From an uncultured Eubacteriales bacterium (lineage in GTDB: Bacteria > Bacillota > Clostridia > Oscillospirales > CAG-272): a DNA stretch of 6,089 bases. A model generated the notes under the pieces. That model did not search any database and was not told the origin of the DNA. It saw nothing but the letters and a program-made list of their open reading frames with translations. The translations under genes and the position numbers were made by a program. This document shows positions 1 to 4,893 of the stretch, piece by piece. How positions within the stretch are numbered: the first letter of the stretch is position 1; each line of letters begins with the position of its first letter. The stretch is from assembly GCA_902462015.1 (NCBI GenBank), contig CABPZV010000127.1, positions 1-6,089 of the forward strand, given 5' to 3'.

Positions 1-1088
1 CGGTACAGATGCAGCTTTTTATACAGGCAGAGAAGAGCGGCGAGCATGTGTTCTGATACGGCAAGACCAAACGCTCCGGTTGAGTTTGTCAGGTATACCC
101 GTTCGGGTAATGCTCCCGGCGATGAATACGGTTCCGTCCCCGCGACACAGAGCTGAACAAAACGAAGATTTTCCGACGGCTGCAGATATTTTACAGGAGC
201 CTGACCGATTATAACTTCACTTTCTGAAGCGAGCTTCGGAACAGCTTTGTCCTCTGAATTTGCAAAAGTCAAGTTAAAACCAGGAGCAGCGTCGCGCAGC
301 CTTTTCTGAATTTTTTCGTCTGCCGGCAAAAGAACAAGCACTTTTTTATTTGTATGCTCATATTTTACCGAGGCTGTTCCGTGCGGAACTGCGCGCCGGC
401 TGCTTCCGTAAACTATTTTTTCGATGTCATCATAATTCTGAGCAGTATATGTTGGAACAACATCTGTCGTGTTAGGCAAAAAATGAGGATTGTACCAGCA
501 GGAGGCTATTCCGGCGTTCATACCTCCCTTTATGTCGCTTGACAGTGAATCGCCGATGATGATTGCGCGCGAGGGGTTAAAATCAGGAATTCTTGAAAAT
601 ACAGCGTCAAAATATTGTCTGCTTGGTTTCTGCGCTCCTATTTCTTCAGATACAAATACGTTCTCTATATAAGGCGGAAGCGGAGAATCTGAAAAACGGC
701 GCAGCTGTGTCGAGCGGATTCCGTTTGTAACTATATAAAGCTTTGCTTTCTGCGCCAGTCTCATGCAAAGCCGAAGCGCTCCGGGAAAAAGAATGTTCTG
801 TCTGCTCAGGGCTTCTCCATAGCTTAAATTAAAGTCCGCCGGATCTATTTTATAACCAAGCCCGGAAAGCAGAATACGAAAACGTTCGGTTACAAGCTTC
901 GGCTTCTCAATTTTTCCTGCCTCGAAATCCTTCCACAGTTTTTTATTTATATTGTGATATTCATTATAAATTTCATCGCTGAATTCAAGCGAACGGCTTT
1001 TAAAGCAGTATTCAAGAGCATTATATTCAGACTGATCAAAATCAAACAGTGTTTCGTCCGCATCAAGCAGTATTATATCGTATTTCAT
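1..1088 (-). CDS. YjjG-like HAD phosphatase fused to D-2-hydroxyacid dehydrogenase (3' end cut by window)
   Basis: My translation gives 362 uninterrupted codons from ATG at 1088 to the window edge, with no stop. Residues 1-230 form a HAD hydrolase: motif I DADET with nucleophile D9 and acid/base D11, a helical C1-type cap at about 15-100, motif II VTNG with T121, motif III lysine in QKP (K154), motif IV GDSLSSD (D180, D185). This order and the GDSLSSDIKGG string resemble the YjjG noncanonical-nucleotidase group. Residues 230-249 are a linker. From about V250 (VLVLLPADEKIQKRLRDAAP) a second fold begins that resembles the N-terminal substrate domain of D-isomer-specific 2-hydroxyacid dehydrogenases, with RFVQLCVAGTEPY (about 310-322) and VSEHMLAALLCLYKKLHLYR (about 344-362). 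The NAD-binding core would lie beyond base 1. An in-frame TGA at 1134-1136 bounds the start; I see no good ribosome binding site. HAD part well supported, dehydrogenase part good; why they are joined is unknown. Confidence 0.85.
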   Translation of the reverse strand, partial: MKYDIILLDADETLFDFDQSEYNALEYCFKSRSLEFSDEIYNEYHNINKKLWKDFEAGKIEKPKLVTERFRILLSGLGYKIDPADFNLSYGEALSRQNILFPGALRLCMRLAQKAKLYIVTNGIRSTQLRRFSDSPLPPYIENVFVSEEIGAQKPSRQYFDAVFSRIPDFNPSRAIIIGDSLSSDIKGGMNAGIASCWYNPHFLPNTTDVVPTYTAQNYDDIEKIVYGSSRRAVPHGTASVKYEHTNKKVLVLLPADEKIQKRLRDAAPGFNLTFANSEDKAVPKLASESEVIIGQAPVKYLQPSENLRFVQLCVAGTEPYSSPGALPERVYLTNSTGAFGLAVSEHMLAALLCLYKKLHLY

Positions 1089-1232
1089 ATTTTTGTGACT
1101 GCAACTTTTGTATATACTCTGAAGAATTTTCTTTCAGAATCTATAGCTCATACCTTTCGCAAATAATTAAAATTTTGTCCGGTTTCGGTTATGCCGCCGT
1201 GTTCTGCATGGAAATTTAACGGCTGCAAAATT
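1089..1232. other. Intergenic gap with inverted repeats
   Basis: This 144-base gap lies between the metallophosphoesterase stop and the HAD-fusion start, both on the minus strand. An 8-base inverted repeat (AAATTTTG at 1170-1177, CAAAATTT at 1226-1233) touches the upstream stop codon and encloses a 5-base pair (GCCGT 1196-1200, ACGGC 1219-1223). No T-run follows the structure on either strand, so I do not call an intrinsic terminator. Minus-strand TATATA and TATAGA sequences near 1110-1150 could serve as -10 boxes, but no convincing -35 is correctly spaced. The gap size suggests the fusion gene may have its own promoter. Confidence 0.4.
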
Positions 1233-2372
1233 TCAGAAAATGTTGTTTCCCCGCAGAGCAGAAAGTCCGTAGCGAAGAGCTTCCGAGGCCTTTTGGCGCT
1301 CCTCCTCATCTTCGGATGAAAGTTCCGGAAACAGTGCGTTAAAAAATGCTCCCCTTACTGTAGGATCGTTTTTCAGCATTTCATAGTTAAATAAAGAATC
1401 GGTTTTGTTTACAATTTCCAAGTAAAACAGTTTGCCGGATATATGGTCTGATATTGCTTTGTCAGATATAGTTACCTCCGGAGATACGCTGCCGTCAAGA
1501 ATCAGTTTGAGCGCAGTGTCATCTCCGTAGTTCTTTTCTTCAAGCTTTTCGTCTATCCTTTTGAGAACTTCTTCATCAGATCTTGAACCGGTAAGGTCGG
1601 CGGTTAAGGTTTCAAACCGTCTTTTTGAGAAACGTTTTCCTTTGACAGTCGCGTCGAAAATACCGTTTTCCTTGGACATAACTATACTGACCGCTCCCTT
1701 GTAGCCGTATTCACCAAAGTCGTGTCCGTCGAGACATCCGCTGTATCCGTACCACATGTTTCCTCCGCGGTGAATTCCGTCGCTGTTGTGAACATGACCG
1801 AGAGCAATATAATCAAAACCGCTGCGTACAATTTCATCCATACGTATGGGACAATACCGTGACCCTGTATCCAAAAGGTCGCCGTGAGCGCAGAGAATAT
1901 TGATTTTATCCGAATCAAGCTCAGGAGGATCTGAAAACGGACATGTGTCCATATGGCTTGAGGTGAAAGCATATCCATATATATTTACGCCTATATCATC
2001 AAAGCGGAAACAGTCAAGCTCAGGGGAATTAAACACATATACATTTTCAGGAAATGATATTTTTGCCCATATGCTGTCAGGAGTATAAGGATCGTGGTTT
2101 CCAGGAGAAATAACGATTCTGCATTCATGACACGCAGCAAATTCGCGTGTCACAAGAGCTGCGGTGTCTGGTGTTACAAAGCTGCTGTCAAACATATCAC
2201 CTGCAATAAGTACGAGATCAAACTTTTCAATTCTTGCGAATGTCATCAGAGATGAAAAAGCTCCTCGAAGTTCAGAACGTTTAATTTTTGCTTTGTCAAT
2301 ATCTCCGATATTGAATGGAACGTCAAGATGTATATCGGCTGCGTGAAGTACCTTTATCATTTTTTTGCTCAC
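1233..2372 (-). CDS. SbcD/Mre11/YhaO-like metallophosphoesterase (putative DNA repair exonuclease subunit)
   Basis: A 379-residue calcineurin-like phosphoesterase with all five metal-binding motifs in order: DIH (D13, H15), GDMFD (D59), GNHD (N92, H93), AHGD (H163) and GHVH (H193, H195). The opening IKVLHAADIHLDVPF is typical of the Mre11/SbcD/YhaO branch, whose members are manganese-dependent nucleases that normally work with an SMC-like ATPase (SbcC, Rad50, YhaN) on DNA ends. The region after about residue 250 would be the capping domain, and total length is close to YhaO proteins. The start is uncertain: GTG at 2372 has AGAAGG only three bases upstream, while ATG at 2360 matches the usual family N-terminus but lacks a clean site. 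It follows the AraM-like gene by 33 bases, so co-transcription is likely. No SbcC/YhaN gene is present in the window; the next gene downstream is the HAD fusion. Fold very sure, exact substrate not. Confidence 0.9.
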   Translation of the reverse strand: MSKKMIKVLHAADIHLDVPFNIGDIDKAKIKRSELRGAFSSLMTFARIEKFDLVLIAGDMFDSSFVTPDTAALVTREFAACHECRIVISPGNHDPYTPDSIWAKISFPENVYVFNSPELDCFRFDDIGVNIYGYAFTSSHMDTCPFSDPPELDSDKINILCAHGDLLDTGSRYCPIRMDEIVRSGFDYIALGHVHNSDGIHRGGNMWYGYSGCLDGHDFGEYGYKGAVSIVMSKENGIFDATVKGKRFSKRRFETLTADLTGSRSDEEVLKRIDEKLEEKNYGDDTALKLILDGSVSPEVTISDKAISDHISGKLFYLEIVNKTDSLFNYEMLKNDPTVRGAFFNALFPELSSEDEEERQKASEALRYGLSALRGNNIF

Positions 2373-2405
2373 AACCCTTCTTTTTCTGTCAGTTAAATTA
2401 TTCCG

Positions 2406-3554
2406 TCAGATAATCTTTAGCATTGTCAGCCGTCTTCTTACGTACGGAGCGTATTTAAGGCTCATTTCAGCAAAATCTGAGGTGTCCGGCAGTCCGAGCT
2501 CTCCGAGCGTTGTTTTTGCACGTACGGACAAAAGAAAGTTTTTGATTTTTTCCGGCTGCGGAAGCTCGTCTATAAGCTGCCTGATTTTGTCAGATGCAGC
2601 ATTCAGCTTTTCCTGCGAAATTTCCGAAAGCGGATCCGGTGTGTTTTCTTCAATGATTCCCTCTGTGAGACTGCCGTAAACAGGGCGAAGAAAATTAGGA
2701 TCGAGAGATTTCGGTATGAATACAGGCTTTCTGCAGCTTTTGTATTTTTTCAGAACAAGCAGAGCAGAAACACCGACCTTTTCTCCGTGAAGAGCGTTTG
2801 TCTCTTTGTTAATACAATTCATTTCCCAGAGATGGGAAAGATGATGTTCTGCTCCTGAAGCCGGACGCGAACTGCCCTTGAGCTGAATTGCAACGCCTGA
2901 TTTTACAAGACAGTCCATTACCAATTCTATAAAATTTGTCTCGGAGGAATTTGAATTCATAACCTTTTCGAGCGCATCCTGCTCAAGACTGTATATATCT
3001 TCCTCTACCGTCTCATCTGTTATAAGCGAAGTGAATCTCCAGTCAAAAAGTGAAACGTATTTACCGACAATATCTCCTATTCCTGAGGCTGTAAGCTCCG
3101 GCGGAGCCGTTCCGTATATGTCGGCATCGGCGAAAAGGGCGACCGGCGGCGTCGATGGATATGAGATTTTTCTGCCGCGGATAGTCATTGCGGCGATTCC
3201 TGATACAAATCCGTCTACACTTGGCGCGGTGGGAAATGATACAAAAGGTTTTTTGACCGCATGGCAGACATATCTCGTTATGTCGTGAACCGAGCCTGAG
3301 TCACATGCAACAAGCGCACTATAATTATTTTTTACAAGCTCCTTCATCAAAATATCAGCATTGACTTCTGTTGCGTGACTGCCGCCGGGAAAAACAATTT
3401 TGGGTTTGCAGGGGAATGCCTTTTCGGCGAGAAATCTTGTCTTATCGCTGCATACAACCGCGTAATTATCTCTGAATTTATCGGACAGATAGTGAAGGGC
3501 GTCGGCTGAGCAGCCTCTTTTTATAATAATTGGATCGGTAATTGCTTCTTTCAA
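2406..3554 (-). CDS. araM: sn-glycerol-1-phosphate dehydrogenase, AraM/EgsA family
   Basis: A 382-residue iron-containing-alcohol-dehydrogenase-type protein of the AraM branch. The family reduces dihydroxyacetone phosphate to sn-glycerol 1-phosphate with NAD(P)H in the cytosol; in Bacillus the product feeds prenylglyceryl lipid synthesis. Visible signatures, numbered from the TTG start, are the nucleotide-binding segment CDSGSVHDITRY (84-95), the very typical PTAPSVDGFVSGIAAM (108-123), GIGDIVGKY with likely metal ligand D161 and K165, GAEHHLSHLWEM with likely ligand H237, and LHGEKVGV with likely ligand H256. Length fits AraM (near 390) better than archaeal enzymes (near 350). TTG at 3554 is preferred because GGAG (3562-3565) sits seven bases upstream; GTG at 3569 would add five residues but lies in a hairpin stem. 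The usual GSG of the cofactor loop reads DSG (D85), which may affect activity. A glycerol-dehydrogenase relative is the alternative but fits less well. Confidence 0.88.
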   Translation of the reverse strand: MKEAITDPIIIKRGCSADALHYLSDKFRDNYAVVCSDKTRFLAEKAFPCKPKIVFPGGSHATEVNADILMKELVKNNYSALVACDSGSVHDITRYVCHAVKKPFVSFPTAPSVDGFVSGIAAMTIRGRKISYPSTPPVALFADADIYGTAPPELTASGIGDIVGKYVSLFDWRFTSLITDETVEEDIYSLEQDALEKVMNSNSSETNFIELVMDCLVKSGVAIQLKGSSRPASGAEHHLSHLWEMNCINKETNALHGEKVGVSALLVLKKYKSCRKPVFIPKSLDPNFLRPVYGSLTEGIIEENTPDPLSEISQEKLNAASDKIRQLIDELPQPEKIKNFLLSVRAKTTLGELGLPDTSDFAEMSLKYAPYVRRRLTMLKII

Positions 3555-3561
3555 TTTTAAT

Positions 3562-3565
3562 CTCC
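3562..3565 (-). promoter_or_regulatory. Ribosome binding site deciding the araM start
   Basis: On the minus strand GGAG is followed by ATTAAAA and then TTG at 3554-3552, a seven-base gap. For the alternative GTG at 3567-3569 only AAGG two bases upstream is available. This favours the TTG start. The site lies two bases downstream of the 3568-3585 hairpin stem in the transcript, so folding of the leader could affect its access. Confidence 0.5.
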
Positions 3566-3567
3566 GC

Positions 3568-3600
3568 ACCGCCTTTTTCGGCGGTTTTTATTTTTTTATT
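3568..3600 (+). terminator. Intrinsic terminator, plus-strand orientation, antisense to araM leader
   Basis: ACCGCC (3568-3573) pairs perfectly with GGCGGT (3580-3585) around a six-base loop TTTTTC, followed by T5-A-T7-A-TT. This is a textbook rho-independent terminator for transcripts running left to right. No plus-strand gene precedes it; everything to the left is coded on the minus strand. On the minus strand the same hairpin is preceded by an A-rich tract and followed by the araM ribosome site, so there it cannot terminate but could act in the leader. It may block antisense transcription through the operon. Confidence 0.7.
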
Positions 3601-3651
3601 TTCATACAGCTTTTCCTGCAGACATATATCCGCTTTCGGTCATAAATTCTG

Positions 3652-3679
3652 TTTTATTTGCATAATGTTGTTGTACAAT
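3652..3679 (+). promoter_or_regulatory. Possible promoter for the DUF4830 gene
   Basis: TACAAT at 3674-3679 matches the -10 consensus at 5/6. A weak TTTTAT at 3652-3657 lies 16 bases upstream as a possible -35. Transcription would begin near 3686, just before a leader hairpin, leaving a leader of about 50 bases. The -10 overlaps the near-palindrome 3666-3683. Confidence 0.35.
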
Positions 3680-3690
3680 AACAAAACCAA
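3662..3690 (-). promoter_or_regulatory. Possible promoter for the araM operon
   Basis: On the minus strand TTGGTT (3690-3685) is followed after exactly 17 bases by CATTAT (3667-3662), giving 3/6 and 4/6 matches to sigma-A consensus. Placement is sensible, about 100 bases upstream of the TTG start, and the near-palindrome 3666-3683 falls in the spacer. The match is weak and could be chance. Confidence 0.3.
3666..3683. promoter_or_regulatory. Operator-like 18-base near-palindrome in the divergent region
   Basis: TGTTGTTGTACAATAACA is self-complementary except for one pair (3670/3679), centred on TTGTACAA. It overlaps the candidate -10 of the plus-strand promoter and lies between -35 and -10 of the candidate minus-strand promoter, where a dimeric repressor could control both directions. 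I cannot name a regulator from the sequence. Confidence 0.35.
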
Positions 3691-3715
3691 ATCGGCGTAT
3701 GCCGAAGGTATTTGG
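3687..3715 (+). promoter_or_regulatory. Leader hairpin of the DUF4830 gene
   Basis: CCAAAT (3687-3692) pairs with ATTTGG (3710-3715), and inside this CGGC (3693-3696) pairs with GCCG (3701-3704) around a GTAT loop, leaving a five-base bulge at 3705-3709. The structure would sit at the very 5' end of the transcript if the TACAAT promoter is used, just before AAAGGA at 3716-3721. It could stabilise the mRNA or influence translation; no known riboswitch class is recognised. Confidence 0.35.
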
Positions 3716-3734
3716 AAAGGACCGGGTTTCAGCC

Positions 3735-4238
3735 ATGTTTATTTATTCAGTTCGTGCGTCTACAGTAAAATTCTTCAGTGTACTGGCACTTTCTGTGATT
3801 ACACTGATTGTACTTATTACGCTTATTCCGACTTATGACTCAGCCGAGGAAGCATTCAAAGACGGTGAGAATATTACCTACAGCGGTGTTAAGACAAATG
3901 AGGATCGAATAAAATTTCTTTCCCAGTTCGGCTGGACAGTTGAATCTGAACCAGCTGAAGAGGCCGAGGTGACAATTCCTTCGGAATTTGACAGAGTTAT
4001 GGCATCGTACAACGAGCTTCAGAAGCAGCAGGGACTTAATCTTGAGAAGTACAGGCGGAAAAAGGTTACAAGATATACGTATGTAGTGACTAATTATCCT
4101 GACTATACAGGAGTTATTTATGCAAATATTCTCGTATACCGCGGAAAGGTAATTGCAGGCGATATCTGTACAGCGGATTCGTCCGGATTTACTCACGGAC
4201 TTTCGGGCGGACAGGGAACACCTGATACAACATCCTGA
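3735..4238 (+). CDS. DUF4830-type membrane-anchored protein of unknown function
   Basis: A 167-residue protein with a short basic N-terminus, one hydrophobic helix at about 13-33 (FFSVLALSVITLIVLITLIP) and no lipobox, so it is probably a signal anchor with the rest outside the membrane. The exported part contains an FLSQFGWTVESEP segment (61-73), then VTIPSEFDRVMASYNELQKQQG (79-100), YRRKKVTRYTYVVTNYP (106-122) and an ILVYRGKVIAGDI core (132-144). This order matches my memory of DUF4830 proteins of Clostridia; no biochemical function is known to me. The tail after about 155 is Gly/Ser/Thr-rich and polar. ATG at 3735 is chosen because AAAGGA lies upstream (3716-3721) and the anchor then sits at the N-terminus; in-frame ATG at 3699 lacks a ribosome site and lies in the leader hairpin. 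The gene faces the isomerase gene, ending 17 bases from its stop. Confidence 0.82.
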   Translation: MFIYSVRASTVKFFSVLALSVITLIVLITLIPTYDSAEEAFKDGENITYSGVKTNEDRIKFLSQFGWTVESEPAEEAEVTIPSEFDRVMASYNELQKQQGLNLEKYRRKKVTRYTYVVTNYPDYTGVIYANILVYRGKVIAGDICTADSSGFTHGLSGGQGTPDTTS

Positions 4239-4282
4239 GCTTCTGCAAAGTTTAATTATTCAGAAATTACAGAGCATTTTTT
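4239..4282 (+). terminator. Weak possible terminator of the DUF4830 gene, inside the 3' end of the isomerase gene
   Basis: GCTTCTG (4239-4245) can pair with CAGAGC (4270-4275) with one bulged T, followed by A and six Ts (4277-4282). A competing pairing is TTCTG (4241-4245) with CAGAA (4261-4265). The stem is short and the 24-base loop large, so efficiency would be low. No better terminator is visible for either convergent gene. Confidence 0.2.
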
Positions 4283-4756
4283 GATCACAACATTGTCGGA
4301 AATAACACGTGGGTAATCCCCTGCATCGGTAGGAACAGCTGCGATGCTGTCTACAACATCGAGCCCGTTTTTTACATACCCAAACGGAGCATAGTATCCG
4401 TCAAGTGATTTACAGCTGTCATCAAGGCATATGAAAAACTGCGAGGATGCTGTGTCAAAACCGGATGTATAGCTGCCGCTTCGTGCCATTGAAAGAACTC
4501 CTTTTCTGTGAGAAAGCTTGTTGTCAATACCGTTTGCACGGAATTCTCCACGGATTGTTTCCTGGGAGCCGCCGGTTCCCGTTCCGGTAGGATCTCCTCC
4601 CTGGATTACAAATCCCGGTATAATTCTGTGAAAATGTGTTCCGTCAAAAAAGCCTTCTTTTGCAAGTTTTTCAAAGTTTGCGGCCGTAATCGGAGCATCT
4701 TCTTTGCAGAGCTCGATATCAATTGTGTTTCCGTCCTGCATTTCAAATCTTATCAT
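4256..4756 (-). CDS. Cyclophilin-type peptidyl-prolyl cis-trans isomerase
   Basis: A 166-residue single-domain cyclophilin that speeds proline isomerisation during protein folding. There is no signal peptide, so it should act in the cytoplasm. The core FHRIIPGFVIQGGD (42-55) supplies the catalytic arginine R44 (R55 of human CypA) with F49 and Q52; GTGTGGS (58-64), GVLSMARSG (86-94) and the SSQFFI strand (104-109, F107 or F108 in the pocket) follow the family order, ending with LDGYYAPFGYV where many relatives have a histidine. Length is the usual minimal bacterial size. ATG at 4756 is preceded by AAAGGA (4769-4774 on the minus strand) with a rather long 12-base gap. It is convergent with the DUF4830 gene and divergent from the ytvI-like gene, so it is probably transcribed alone. 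Identification is firm; client proteins are unknown. Confidence 0.95.
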   Translation of the reverse strand: MIRFEMQDGNTIDIELCKEDAPITAANFEKLAKEGFFDGTHFHRIIPGFVIQGGDPTGTGTGGSQETIRGEFRANGIDNKLSHRKGVLSMARSGSYTSGFDTASSQFFICLDDSCKSLDGYYAPFGYVKNGLDVVDSIAAVPTDAGDYPRVISDNVVIKKCSVISE

Positions 4757-4893
4757 AACTTATTAATATCCTTTCGGGTTACAAAAATTAATATATATTT
4801 TTCAACTGCAAGTCTAACAGTGTAAAAAATCGGAAATAATATTCATGTCTATATGGAAAACTATGAGTATGAACAAAAGGAACGGTCATAAAA
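4757..4893. promoter_or_regulatory. Divergent AT-rich intergenic control region
   Basis: These 137 bases separate the divergent isomerase and ytvI-like genes and should hold both promoters. For the plus strand, CTAACA (4814-4819) with a 17-base spacer to TAATAT (4837-4842) is a weak candidate (4/6 and 4/6). For the minus strand the run of alternating A and T at about 4787-4798 offers TATATT-like -10 boxes, without a clear -35. AAAGGA sequences lie upstream of both genes (4769-4774 minus; 4876-4881 plus). No strong hairpin or operator was seen. Confidence 0.35.

Noticed and set aside
339..341. GTG as a separate start for the dehydrogenase half
   Set aside because: No ribosome site precedes it and there is no stop between the two domains, so a fusion is the simpler reading, though internal initiation cannot be excluded.
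354..672. Two short plus-strand open frames
   Set aside because: They lie opposite the long HAD/dehydrogenase frame, whose motifs are clear; no ribosome site or recognisable protein.
1130..1165. TTGCGA followed by TATAGA as a promoter for the HAD fusion
   Set aside because: The spacer is only 11 bases, too short for a sigma-A promoter.
954..1166. Plus-strand 70-codon frame across the HAD start and spacer
   Set aside because: It is antisense to HAD motif I, has no ribosome site and a low-complexity composition; a shadow frame.
3699..3734. Upstream ATG for the DUF4830 protein
   Set aside because: No ribosome site and it is buried in the leader hairpin; the 12 extra residues are not typical of a signal anchor.
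3840..4196. Minus-strand 118-codon frame inside the DUF4830 gene
   Set aside because: Cysteine-rich, unlike any family I know, and antisense to a gene with clear domain features.
4508..4825. Plus-strand 105-codon frame over the isomerase gene
   Set aside because: Opposite the cyclophilin catalytic core; it has no recognisable features of its own.
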